From positions 62,001-126,000 of the forward strand of contig VDCT01000326.1 in NCBI GenBank assembly GCA_009763385.1: a DNA stretch of 64,000 bases, written 5' to 3'. Every line of letters starts with the position of its first letter. Position 1 is the stretch's first letter. Position numbers and translations under genes: made by a program. Source of the stretch: Coix lacryma-jobi var. lacryma-jobi (Eukaryota; Streptophyta; Magnoliopsida; Poales; Poaceae). This document shows, in pieces, positions 12,001 through 23,556 of this stretch. The notes beneath the pieces are model-generated. The model was not told where the DNA came from, did no database searches, and saw nothing but the letters and a program-made list of their open reading frames with translations.

Positions 12001-13382
12001 CAAATGCTCACTGTGAGTTGCAACATAAAAGGAGAAGAAAGGGATTATGACCAGCCATACATGACTGAACTAAAATGCACACTCCCATTTTTGGGAGATT
12101 CAGGGAAATGGCTGGCATATACAGTGGGAAAGGTGTCATACCAGTATGAATGTATTTGAGGGCCCGAAGTAACTGATAGAGGAAGAACTGGTAATGCTCC
12201 TTGGTCAAGTCATCGTTGGCCTTTATAACTTGGTGGAGATCGGACTCCATAAGCTCAAAAACAACATAAATATCCTTGAAGTCCTTTCTCGAGGGAGGTA
12301 ACATAATGTGCTTGATCTCAACAATATCAGGGTGCCTTAGGAGCCTCAGAAGTTTGATCTCACGGAGGATCCTCGCGGCATCCGAGACGTGCTCAAAGAT
12401 ATTGTGTATCTTCTTGATCGCCACTCTCTGCCGGGTGTGAAGATCAATGGCAGAGCAGACAACCCCATAGCTTCCCTTACCAATGACTTCTTGGATCTTG
12501 TACCGGTTTGCATCCCCGTACTCTGTGAAGAAGTCGGTCTCTGCAGAAGTCTGCAACACGAATCGCGCACACTAGATCAATGAACTGTTTCATGAAACCC
12601 CACTGCAGAGGACTTGAATGCCCAATTTGGGAAACCGAAACGGGTCAGCAAACAGAAGACGTTGCCAAACCATCGCAGTCTTGCAGACAGATACAGGAAT
12701 AGGTTCGGAACGGACAGAACCTCATATAAGGCAGTAACCGTGTGCACAAAAGGTAACAGATTCCTTTTTTTTACTAATGGAAATCGTTTCCTTCGTGGGC
12801 GTGTCCGACGAACACCGCAAGCAAAGGGAACGAACAGCTATGCGCACCGACAGGAGTACAGGACCAAGGCAACAGGCCGGCCGTGCTGTTTAATCCGGGG
12901 GACAGATGGCATCTCGAAGCGGCACGAAAAAATGGTCAACTTTTGCATGTGAGATCAGAGCTGTCTGCAACTCACCGTTCAGCTCACGCGGCATTTGACC
13001 TTTCCATTACATCATCAATTCAAAGCGATGTCCAGATCGATCGAATTTAGACTCCACCAATGATACGAGCATGGAAGAGTCGCGTCGAGTCGAGTCCCGT
13101 CAAAACTTTTAAAATAAAACAGACATAAATAAAATTTCAAAAAAAAAATAAAGTAGAGGCGTTCCGAAAATTATCGATCGACGGCTCACGCGCTATCAGC
13201 AGCCCAGAACCGAAATCGACACGAAGCATCAACGCTAGCGCTCAGCAACATAACTTTTTTTTAAAAAAAAAACGTTCGCAGGCAACATAGCATAACAGCG
13301 AATTTTACGAGCAAGCACCAACAGGAAGCGGGGAGGAGAAGAAGCGGAGACCCACCACCTTCATCCGCTGGTCCTGCTGCAT
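9017..13382 (-). CDS. MPK: TDY-class (group D) MAP kinase, 600 aa
   Basis: A serine/threonine MAP kinase assembled from ten exons on the minus strand: 13382-13359, 12550-12142, 11939-11812, 11728-11669, 11070-10921, 10826-10671, 10529-10318, 10202-10104, 9685-9513 and 9408-9017 (1803 nt). Exon 1 encodes only MQQDQRMK, a start I recall from grass group D MAPKs. Visible motifs are the glycine loop IGKGSYGVV (31-39), the VAIKK lysine (54), HRDLKPKN (149-156), DFG (169-171) and the activation loop TDY (187-189) with the T/D split across an intron, followed by VATRWYRAPE. The C-terminal extension (about residues 340-600) is Ser/Pro/Gln-rich and lacks the CD docking site, as in plant group D kinases, whose roles include stress and defence signalling. 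The subfamily is secure; the exact orthologue is not. Confidence 0.93.
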
Positions 13383-16187
13383 CCCCGCTGGCCGGATCTC
13401 CCGCCGCACCGCCCGCTGGCCGCTGCCAAAGGAAACCCCGCGCGCCCCCCTCGCTTCCGCCGCACTCAGCACCCGCCTACGCTGCGGCCTGCGGCGGCAC
13501 AGCGCATTCACCGGGGCCCCCTACCCTAGACGGAGCGCGCAGGCGGGATCAGGGGGGCGAGCAAACCCTCGGGACTTGGGACGGCGGCCGCGCGGCGAGG
13601 GGGTAGGGGTCCTCCGCCCGATCTCGCCGCGCGCCGCGTGCAGGCGAAGGGGGGAAGGCAGGCGGAGCGGGCTGGGGGGAGAAGGGAAAGGCGGAGGGGG
13701 ACGGGAGATTTCTTTCTTTCGTGTTGCTCGATGGCTTGTTGCCGTTATATGATGGGGGGCCCCGGCCGGCCCGGCGCAGTGGGTGCGGGTGGGTGCTGCT
13801 GGGTGGCGTGCTGGACGCATTGCCCACCGTCCAATCTGCATCTTTGCGTGATCCGTCCACCGCCCGTGCATCTACCGCCCCTCCCTCCTCCTCCTCCTCC
13901 TCTGACCTCTGAGCTTACCAACGCCTAGTGGCTTTCGAAAACACGCTGTCCAAATTGCACGCCGCACCAAAAAAATTATGACACAAGATCAGCCAGTATT
14001 ACTACTAGATAAATATCATGAATTATATGTTTTTCTTTACAATCTCTCCTACAAAGGTGGCTGGTATGCACATTTGTAAAAGTTTTTTATTTATTTAAGA
14101 AGGCTCGATAAGTTGATTGATTGATTTATTTATTTAGTGACGGAGATACTCCTAAGTATACAGCGTGAAGCTAATGCGACAATTTGTATTAAAAAACGGA
14201 GGTTCAACGACTACATGAGTAGCTCTACAGTATTTCCTAGAGCTACTCCATCTGTCCCTAAATAAATGACGTTTTCGCTTCCCGAGAAACAATTACCGGC
14301 AATTTTTATAAATAACAAGTATCATCTATTAGTCTCATAATTGATATCATTTGAAAGATCTTTGAATATAGTTTTTTTAACAAAATTATTTGGAGATATA
14401 AATATTGCACATATTTTCTACAAATCCAGTCAAACTTGTGACACGAACACCGAAAACGTCATCTATTCACGGACGGAGTAATAGCTAGCTAGCTAGCTAT
14501 ATGCATGATCTGATACATCCGGTGACGTGTATAACCTAATGGCACACCACAACCACCGCGAACCGTCGCTGTAACAGATAACTAGTCTCTGTTGCGTTAG
14601 TGTCGGCGCATGACATTTGCGTTTGTGCTTCTTGATGAGAAGGTGAAGGGTCTTTTACCATCAGGAGCACACTGCATGCGTCCCGTGGCCGTGGGTGGAG
14701 GTGGTGTGTGTAATTAGGTGGCGGGGGCGCCTGTGATGGAATTGAAACGCCAACTAATGGCAAGCTTGCCTTCAAATCACACTTTGGCGACCCGTGCCCG
14801 TCCGTACGTGCAACCTACTCCTCCTCCTCTAGTCGGTGCTCTTGTGCCAGACGCCGTCGGCGCCGCGAGAGGGACGGCAGCAGGATCTGCCGAAACCCAC
14901 GCGCGCCCAGCTGCATCGTCGTCGCGCCGGATCGGAGCGGACGGACAGGGACACGGACCACGGACCAGGTACGCTGTACGCGGGACGACGGGATGCACTG
15001 CAGCAGCAGCGACACATGGGCGCCGCCGACCTGCGAGCGCGCGCAGTACGGTACAGCTACAGCACGTGCGGTGTCCGCCCCCTCGCGCCATTGATCTGCT
15101 GGGCGTTCAGATTTCACGGCGGCTCAGGATAATAAGATAACTGGCCGGAGATCACACGGGCAAGGCAACACGGACGTATTTTATTCACTCACTGACGGCC
15201 GTGCTGCTAGTGGTCAGTGGTGTGGACTGGTGGTAGCAAAAACAGCAGTCGTGCAGGCGTCGGCGTCGTCTACCGGTCGTCGACGACGAAAAGGAGAGGA
15301 CGACAGGCCGTGATCGTCACAGGATCCGTTGGATGTCGCGTCGGAATGGTGGTGTTCACTTCGTCATCGCTCACAATCACAAAAGAATGGCCAGCAACAC
15401 CGACCACCAGAAAAGAAACCCAACCCAACCCAACCGAACCCACAACCACGGGTTCCATTCAAAGCAGAGCCAGTGGCGTGCTGGCGCCTAATTTACACGG
15501 ACGAACGGACGGACCAGACAGCAGAGCGCCACCACCACAGACTATACAACAACAGGGCAGCCGGAAATGGTACTGGTAGGCAAAGGCAACGCGCACAGGC
15601 AGCAGGCGCCACAGAATCGAATCGGCATCACCATCAATCGGCTCATGATGGTGAAATCAACGTAACGTACTCATAACTCATGCACGTATCTCAGCAGTAT
15701 ATTCCAATCCATTCCATGGTGACTGATCAGGATGTGCTGCACTGCATGTATACTACATACATAAAATAATTATCAACGTCGTGGTCGTCAACAACAGTTT
15801 ATCTGTTTGTAAGTAGTTACAAACAACAGCAACAGGAAATTAGAACCACTGCACACCGAAGCTTTATGCTAGTAGTGCCCAAAGAAATGGAGAGCCAAAC
15901 TATACAATATATGCTGCCTTTGTTTTTTTCTTCTTTTTTCTATTCACCTTGCAGTTGCAGATACATTATACGTGCATGACACCAGCTGCAGAAACAAAAT
16001 GCTCCCAGTTCCCACGAGGTTGGTGGGTACGCGGCAGTGTCGGTTGCATACTCGCATGTGCTGATGCTGCTCGACGCAACTAAACAACATGGGAGTTGCT
16101 CTACTACATCCACATGGAGATTGGAGAGCCCCACCCAGGATCTTTCAGCGAAACCGAGTGGAGGAGCCGGCGAAGTAGACGACGGAC
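13383..16187. other. MAP kinase 5' region and intergenic spacer
   Basis: The first 500 bases or so are GC-rich and probably hold the MAP kinase 5' UTR and promoter, including a CTC microsatellite near 13888. The remainder carries one Stowaway element (14246-14478), an AGCT repeat at about 14482-14498, a GC-rich patch at 14720-15140 without a convincing gene, and the 3' flank of the prenyltransferase gene. Confidence 0.5.
14246..14478. mobile_element. Stowaway-type MITE, 233 bp
   Basis: Flanked by TA (14244-14245 and 14479-14480). The ends read ctccatctgtccctaaata and, inverted, ctccgtccgtgaataga. The interior contains 'cgcttcccgagaa' and 'ggagatataaatattgcac', which it shares with the elements at 21873 and 39417, so these are one family. 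Confidence 0.8.
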
Positions 16188-19100
16188 CTACTGAATCCGC
16201 TGGAGATTGTACTGCACCACCCTCTCGAGGGCGCTTCTGAACTCGCTCCTCGGGAGGCACTGCAGGCACTGCACGGCCAGCGCGCCTTTCTCCTCCGCGA
16301 GCTCCTGCGCCCTCCTGATCCCGCCGCTCCGGTGGACGAGCTCGATCGCGGCCGCCAGGGACCCCGGCTCGCTGAACTCGGAGTCGATGATCTCCCGTAG
16401 CCGTGGCTCGTCCTGCAGCGCGAAGATCACGGGGGCCGTCAGGTTTCCCTTGGCCAGGTCGCTCCCCGCCGGCTTCCCGAGCTGCTCGGCGGACTGGGTG
16501 AAGTCCAGGATGTCGTCCACGACCTGGAAGGAGAGCCCCAGGTTCCTGCCGTACTCGTACATCTGCTCGCAGATGGTCGTGTCCATGCCGCTGAATATCG
16601 CGGCTGACCTTGTGCTTGCCGCGACCAGGGAAGCGGTTTTGTAGTAGCTCTTCAGCAGATAATCGTCCAGGGTGACGTCGCAGTCGAAAAGCGTCGATGC
16701 CTGCTTTATCTCACCGCTGGCGAAATCCTTGATTACCTATTGGTTAGCAGCACATCATTTTTTTTCTCCTTCACTTCAGGTAAAATAAAGCACGGATATT
16801 TTTATTTAATTGAAGAGATCGATCACAGCCTGCTCGAATCCTATAGTACCTGGCTGATGAGCTTGATGACTTCAATGTTTTCTAGGTTTGCAAGAAACCA
16901 AGAAGACTGTGCAAACATAAAATCGCCAGCGAGCACAGCCACCCGTGTGCCATAGAGCTGATGGATCGTTTCTTTTCCTGCAAATGATCAGATCTCTAGT
17001 TTAGAATAAATCAGTCAACTTGTTGGTCTTGGTTCCCACACCAAACCATTACATTATCAAGTACACATATGATGAATAGCATTGAGCGTAAAGGGGGAAA
17101 CAAAGATGAAGCTTCCTCTATCACAAATGCAACAAGGCAATTAGCAAAGAGAGGTAAAAATGAAACAGGAGTTTCCAAAACTAACCTATGTCTCCAAAGT
17201 ACAAGGGTCAAGAGTATCAATAGAATCTAGAAATACCATGGACATCCATGCCCAGAAAACATTAATTCCAAGAGGTTTTAAATAAAAATTTTAAAAACAA
17301 CACGGTGAAAGAATGCTTTTTTATTGACAATATGGCCGACTTCCTCATGAAAAACACTGTACATAAAATCACTAGTAAGCACAGCTAGCTACCTTGTCAC
17401 ATAGAGCTGATGGATTGTTCCTTTTCCTGCAAACGATCTGATCTATAGAATAAACCAGCCAACTTACTGATACCCTCACCAAATCATTACATTGCATTAT
17501 GTCGAAGTGAATGCCACTGTGTCTTCCTTCATTAAAAAAAAGGCTTCCCGTATCGCGAGTGCAACAAGGAATAGCAAAGAGGTGTAGAAATGACATACAA
17601 ATTTCCAATGTAACATATTCTCCAGAATACAAGTGCAAAAAAAAAGGTTGAAGTGCCATGCACAGCCATGCCCAGAAAAGAGAACATTAAACAAACGTTT
17701 CGAATAGATCTTAAATAAAAACAGAGAAGTGCATGATGAAAGGACGGTTTTCTATTGACAGTACGGCTCACTTGTTCAAGAAAAAAACATTGTACACACC
17801 TCTTCGCATCCCACTATCGTCTATGACATCATCATGTATTAAACTTGCAGTATGAATCATCTCTATGATCTCGGCCAAGCGCTGATGTTCTGTAGTTAGC
17901 TCCCTGGATTGCAAAACCAAAATATCTGTGTGTTTAATATTAAAAATCCTGATACAAAGTGGCAAGTCTATAGCAGAGAAAGGAACTTACGACAAAGCAG
18001 CTAATTCAGCAGTTGCTCTGGACACTAAAAAAACTAATGCTGGTCTTAATCTCTTTCCACCGGCACCGAAAATTTGTTCTGCTGCAGAAACTAAAACTGG
18101 ATTTTCTGCACCAACAAGCTGTTAAAGTTATATCAGTTATTATTGTGGCAGATAGGAGCTCATTAAGCATGAACTGCTAAAATAATCTTCAACAGTCATG
18201 TGTACCTGTTGCAGATTGCAAATTAGAGCATGAATGTTATTTGATTTTAATGCTCTGAAATTTTAGGCCTTATTTATATGAAGAACAAAGATCTATAGAT
18301 GGACTGTAAAGCTGCGATGTGTCATCATATAATTCATTTTTTGCGTTCAGGACCAAAAATGTGTAGTATGAGCATATCGTCCACCTTTACCAAACCTTAA
18401 GCGTTTAGGAGAGTTGTTGTGTGCATGAAACTTATTATGTTGTCAAAGCTCAAGTCCTTAGTCCAAGAAGTTCTTAAGGAAAATATTTTTTGCACTCGGT
18501 CAAATATGTGTAGTATGAGTATATCGTCCATCTTTCCCAAAACCTTAAGCGCCTAGGAGAGTTGTTGTGTCATGAAACTTATTATATTGTCAAAGCTCAA
18601 GGTCTTAGTCCAAGACATGGACATCACCAGTGGTTGAGCTTCCACAGGAAAAGAGTGGGGGGGGGGGGGGGGGGCAATATAAGTATATAACATGAAATGG
18701 ATGTAGAGGGGGGACAGATTAGTATCTTGTTAGTGCTTAAATGATGAAAAATAAATACTCCATTAAGAATTTGTCTAGCTTAGGGGTGATCATGGCCCTC
18801 TTTGGTCCTAACTAAGCTCTGCCACTGTACATCACAACTTTAGAAAACAAAAAATTGTGACTCACTTTGAGTCAATGTCATAGGCCTGGTGGGTCCTAGA
18901 TATGAGAGTGGGAAAGCACTTAAGTATGAGTGTGTGTACTTCTTACTTTCAGCCCTACTTGGGATTTAATTGAATAGATGGATGCCTGAAACTAAACTTC
19001 GAAAAAATTCCCGAAGCATGTTACATTGAAGAAACTAAAAGTTTGCAGAAAAGGACAAAAAGGGCAGCGGAAGATGTTATGGAGGCCACAAAAAATTGAC

Positions 19101-21196
19101 AAGTTATAGCAAGCAGAATTGCAAACTCCACCGGCCACTTCTGGTGTTCTGAGCTCCAACTTGTCAAAATATGAGACCACTACATGAAGAAAATACATGT
19201 CCCCTTGAAAGGGATGGAAGCAACTATTAATGTATAATAATATATGTATTCCTGTCATTTTGCAGGCCACTTTCAAAGAGCCTGTGCAACCATGGAATTG
19301 GACAGTTGCTGATAGCATATGATTGTTACTTATTTTACTTTGGAGCTTCATGAGAATATTTTGTCTTCAAGAAATTCCATGAACTAGGAACACTTGAGGA
19401 ACATGTGAAAGACAAAACTTCGGAGGCCTGGTGGAGCCTAGGAATCAGGAGGACTGGGAGAGTGCTCAAGTATTGACTGTACTTATTTTCAGTTCTATAC
19501 ATGTTTGAGAAAAAAAACAGCCCTATTAGATATTTTATTTGTGTTGATGGATCCATCAAACTTTAAAAAATATATAAGTTCTCGAAGCATGTCAAAATTC
19601 AAGAAATAAACTGAAGGTTGCAGAAAAGGACATAAAACCCACTGGCAGAAGTTATGGAGGCCACAAAAAAATGACAGGTTAGAGAGAGCAGAACTGCAAA
19701 ATCCATCAGCCCAGTATTGGTGTTCTAAGCTCCAAGTCATCAAAATATGAGACCAATACATGAAGAAACATCAAAATTCAAGAAATAAACTGAAGGTTGC
19801 AGAAAAGGACAAAAAAACCCACTGGTAGAAGTTATGGAGGCCACAAAAAATGACAGGTTAGAGAGAGCAGAAATGCAAAATCCATCAGCCCACTCTTGGT
19901 GTTCTAAGCTCCAAGTCATCAAAATATGAGACCAATACATGAAGAAACACATATCCCCTTGGAAAGGATGGAGGCGGCTTTTAATGCCTCTAAGTCATCT
20001 CTGTATTCCTGTCATCTTGCAGGGCACTTCAAAGAGCAGATGCAGCCATGTGCCCATGCACACTTGCAGTGAGAATATGATGGTTACTTATTTTACTTTA
20101 GAGTTTCATTGAATATTTTACCATGAGGAAATTCCATGAACTAGGAACGCTTGAGAAACATGTCAAAGAGACAAAGACAAAGGCAATTTTGGATGATGTA
20201 GCCCCTTAACATGCCAGTTATAGATTTGAACACATTCTAAAGGAACACCAAAGGAAATGTGGAGCCAAATGTAGAATATGAGTATGCATTAATGTCATTC
20301 CCCAGAAGTCACATTCACAGCTATATACAGTTATTATCAATTACAATCACGAAAAAAAGAGAAACTTGACGGTCACGTGTGCATAGCTTAAACATGCGCT
20401 CTCTGAATTGTGAAAAGAAGGAAAAAGGAAAAGGGCCCTAAACTATATGGCTTCTAAAATTTTAGAACTAGAGGAATGCTCTGCGCGTTGCCATAGAAAT
20501 TGTTGATGATTTGGAATAAAAATTACTTATATCAAGGGATAAACAATTATAAGTTAAAGTTAGTGGATGACGTAGTACGCTGACGTGGATAACTAAATAG
20601 TAAATACATGTTAGTGGATAACGTGTTTTGCTAACATGTAGATCATAATTGAAAAAACTAGTTGGCCATAAATGAATCTGATAGTGGACTCATTAGATGG
20701 ATAGCTTGCACATTGAGAAAAATAGTTTTTGCTTTATAAGAGTTATAAGCTCACCGATTTGAGATTGTTGTTGAGGTTGAGCAAGTCGTCCGAGACAACC
20801 TCGAGCAGCGAAGAGACAGAAATGCGTTCAGGGGCGCTTGATGTTGCCACAGCAGGAACCGTCTGTGCAGGTACATCAACAGCAGCAGGGCCTGCACAGA
20901 GACACAGATAAGCGCATGACTCCAGCACTGCCACTGAAACCAAGCTAAAGCACTCGGATTTTACACGGCAAGGAAACTAAGCTTAAGTAGCATAAACGAG
21001 AGAGGAGAGGACAGGAGAGGAGCAGACCAGGCTGGGTGGTGGCCGGTAAGGCAACTAAGCAAACACATGGCGTGCGCCGCCGTCTGGGCGGCGCCCGCGC
21101 ACCGGGGCAGCGGCTGCGGCAAGAGGCGACCAGCTGCCCCAAATCGAACGCCGTCTTGCTCATGGACGACACCCCTGGGCAGCTCAGAGACAGCAT
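16188..21196 (-). CDS. SPS: Solanesyl (polyprenyl) diphosphate synthase, putative plastid, 404 aa
   Basis: A trans-long-chain prenyl diphosphate synthase. Enzymes of this type extend GPP/FPP/GGPP with isopentenyl diphosphate to the C45 side chain of plastoquinone or ubiquinone. Six minus-strand exons sum to 1215 nt in frame: 21196-21028, 20891-20755, 18118-17991, 17903-17800, 16977-16850, 16736-16188. Motifs are GGKRLRP (about residue 125), the first Asp-rich motif in LIHDDVIDD (about 168-172), GDFMFAQ, and the second Asp-rich motif DDILDF (about 296-300) followed by [12 protein letters not shown]. The first 60 residues are rich in Ser, Arg and Ala, fitting a chloroplast transit peptide, although a mitochondrial target cannot be excluded. 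The intron between exons 2 and 3 is 2.6 kb and full of tandem duplications. The gene lies head-to-head with the acetyltransferase gene 2.4 kb away. Confidence 0.92.
18345..18620. repeat. Two diverged direct repeats in an SPS intron
   Basis: The block 'aatatgtgtagtatgag...ggagagttgttgtgtcatgaaactt...agtccaag' occurs twice about 155 bp apart, with roughly ten percent divergence. It lies in the intron between SPS exons 2 and 3. I do not recognise a transposon signature. Confidence 0.7.
18657..18674. repeat. Poly(G) run of 18
   Basis: An uninterrupted G18 tract in the large SPS intron. Runs like this are often length-variable and error-prone in assembly. Confidence 0.95.
18885..20190. repeat. 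Tandemly duplicated intron segments
   Basis: Two units of roughly 550-760 bp (about 18885-19430 and 19430-20190) share the same order of blocks: 'gtgg(g/a)gcctag', 'gcagaaaaggac', 'gttatggaggccacaaaaa', 'tcaaaatatgagacca' and 'aaattccatgaactaggaac'. Inside the second unit a stretch of about 182 bp is itself duplicated in tandem (about 19590-19770 and 19772-19955) with near identity. No coding is evident, so this is intron growth by serial duplication. Confidence 0.8.
20468..20740 (-). mobile_element. Possible small Helitron-like insertion
   Basis: On the minus strand the sequence ends with GGCAACGCGCAGAGCATTCCTCTAG followed by T. This resembles the GC hairpin plus CTAG end of small grass Helitrons. 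The 5' end is only guessed at, close to the 3' border of SPS exon 2. Confidence 0.3.
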
Positions 21197-21872
21197 CTCG
21201 GGCAGGGCCGCAAGGCAGAGAGAGACGCGGAGACGCCGACACAGCAAATGAAGAATTTTTTTTTTTTGACAAGTAGCAATTGAAGAATTGAATCGAGCTA
21301 AAGCGCTTGGAGCTGGAGCTCCCAGGATACCAAAACCTTTGGACCTTGAGAACGGGGGGCAGCACAGCACGGAGCACGCACTGCGGGATTTAATATGGAG
21401 CGTGCGGAGGAGAAAAAAGGTTGTTTTTTTTTTTTGAAAGGTACAAAGGGAGCTTTGTGTATCTATGCTGGCCATAGAATCAGGCCATCCGGGGGTTCGC
21501 GTGAGTGTTTTTGTTTAGATATAAAAAAATAGGCTCGTTTGGCACACATCAGCTATCTAGATTCTAGGTGAATCTGATTCGAAAAAAAAAGTTTCTAGGT
21601 GAATTTGATCTGTTTTTTTTAATATATATATATATTTGGTAAAATAATTTTATCAACAACTTCATACATGATTGGGAGAAAATAAAGGTGTGAACTATAG
21701 AAAAACTATTTTTTTAGCTTTATCTTAATTTAACTTTTTGTGAGAGAGGAAATAAAACGGTTTTATGAGTGAAGCTGTTTTGAAAAAAAAGTTTCAAAAA
21801 ACAACATTTCATGAAGTTGTTGTGACTCACAATAATACTCCGTATCTTACTTCCCACTGTTATTTGCATGTA

Positions 21873-22129
21873 CTCCCTCCGTCCCATAATAGAAGTTGTT
21901 CTCGCTTCCCGAGAAGTCAACTTTTCCAAACTTTGACCAATTATATATAAAGGTATATTAATATTTATAATATATAATTAGTATCATTAAATAGATCGTT
22001 AAATATACTTTCATAATAAACTTATTTGGAGATATAAATGTTGCACGAATTTTCTATAAACTTGGTCAAAATTGAGAAAGTTTGACCGGCACGCAACCCA
22101 TAGCGACCTCTATTTTGGGACGGAGGGAG
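21873..22129. mobile_element. Stowaway-type MITE, 257 bp
   Basis: TA at 21871-21872 and 22130-22131 flank the ends CTCCCTCCGTCCCATAATAG and, inverted, CTCCCTCCGTCCCAAAATAG. The interior shares 'tctcgcttcccgagaagtcaac' and 'ggagatataaatgttgcac' with the elements at 14246 and 39417. Confidence 0.9.
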
Positions 22130-22573
22130 TATGTGCTTCCATCACTCCTACCTAAGCATCGATTTTAGACAGCTTCATGGCTCTGCTGAGTCCGTATGCA
22201 TATGACAATCGTATGTGCACGTTATTTATCAAATTATAATTTGAAAAATACCAGATGTACTAGGAAAAAACATTAGAATTTAGAACATTGACTTACACAG
22301 CAGCATTTCTTACCTTTTTTCTTGAGAAACAACAGCATTTCTTACTTGGTGTTGTAGGCTTTTGCAGCCTTTGTGTATGCGGTATAGGCCACCAAAAGGA
22401 AAGAAAAGGAAGAGTTGCTCTGCTCCTTCCTCTACAATGTATGATTTCAGTGATGTCTAAAAAAAAGAGAGGATTCTGACATCACTCTTGCCATTGCAAC
22501 TAGCAAGTTTACAGTAATGTCAGCAAAACAGGAAGTGACGCACCTACTTGCACCGGTTCCCGCCTGATGCTTA

Positions 22574-22664
22574 CTCCCTCCGTTCCAGAATAAGTGTCGT
22601 CCGGAAAGCGTGTCTGTGAGGGAAACACAGATTTTTAGTGACACTTATTTTGGAACGGAGGGAG
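22574..22664. mobile_element. Stowaway-type MITE, 91 bp
   Basis: TA-flanked element with near-perfect inverted ends CTCCCTCCGTTCCAGAATAA and CTCCCTCCGTTCCAAAATAA. The pairing extends about 25 bp on each side, leaving a short loop. Confidence 0.9.
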
Positions 22665-23556
22665 TAGTTAATTAATATAAAGAATATATTTTTTCTACGG
22701 CAAATCAGTGCTCTCTGCAAACCGCGCATGAGAGAGAGAGCCGGAGAGGACAACAGCTACGTAGGATCGAGTGATGTTGGCTACCGACCGGGTCGGCAGG
22801 AAGCCCCGCGCCGACCCCTCCGGTCATGTTCTTCTTCTTCCCCACGCTCCCCTGCTCCACCCCCGTGCCCCGCCCACCGCCGCGACCGTGGAGCTCCGGC
22901 GAGGCCCTACCGCGGCCGCGGCGGCCACCTCCTTCTCCTCCCCACCGCGTTCCTCCCACCGCCGCCATCTCTGGCGAGCTCCCCCGCCCCTCCTTGGCCC
23001 GGCCGCCTCCACCGCCGCCAGGGCTCCCTAAGCGCCGCCCGGCCACCCTCCCCACCGCCGGGCCTGCCTGCCTCCCCGGCCGGCCTCCTTCTACAGCCGC
23101 CGGAGAGGGCGAGGGAGAGGAGAGGGTGGGCCGGGGCGCGACGCGTGGGCCAAAATAACAGCGCGCGTGGGAGGCGGGAGGGGGGGTCAGTGCCGATGAT
23201 TTCCGCGTAGGATCCGCTGCCCTTTTCTTGACGTGGCGTTTTTTTTTTTTTGCATCGCTCCACATTGTGGAGGGCCTTAGAGGCCCAGCCCAATCATACA
23301 GCCCAGTATCGCGCTCCCTAATAAAAACTAGGGGGCAATCTCAACCGTGGAAGCAGCTCCGCGCGCCCCCATCCCGCCGTCCACGCTCCCATCACCCGTC
23401 ATCCCCTGTCCTCTTCTCCGTCCTCCCGCCCGCCCGCGCCTTCACCGATTCACGCCGGCGCTTGCGAGGCGGCTAAACCCTAGCTAAAACCTCCCCCACA
23501 GCCCCCCCCGCCGGAACCAGCCGCCGCCGGCGACTGCAGGTAGGAGCGGCGTCAGG

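Larger units (their letters stand above)
21197..23556. other. Head-to-head spacer between SPS and the acetyltransferase gene
   Basis: It contains the SPS 5' UTR and promoter (about 21197-21480), two Stowaway elements (21873-22129, 22574-22664), a GC-rich block with Pro/Arg/Gly-coding frames in every phase (about 22780-23210) and the leader of the acetyltransferase gene (about 23300-23556). I do not support a gene in the GC-rich block. Confidence 0.5.

Noticed and set aside
12389..12583. Start of the MAP kinase placed at 12559 within the second exon
   Set aside because: That codon is GTG and lies next to an acceptor; joining to MQQDQRMK at 13382-13359 gives a proper ATG and a family-like N-terminus.
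14718..15140. 140-aa frame in a GC-rich patch
   Set aside because: Compositional; opposite-strand frames of similar length overlap it and none resembles a known protein.
22705..23265. Minus-strand 186-aa frame and plus-strand 160-aa frame
   Set aside because: Composition-driven (Pro/Arg/Gly), open in several phases, with no motif or homologue recognised.
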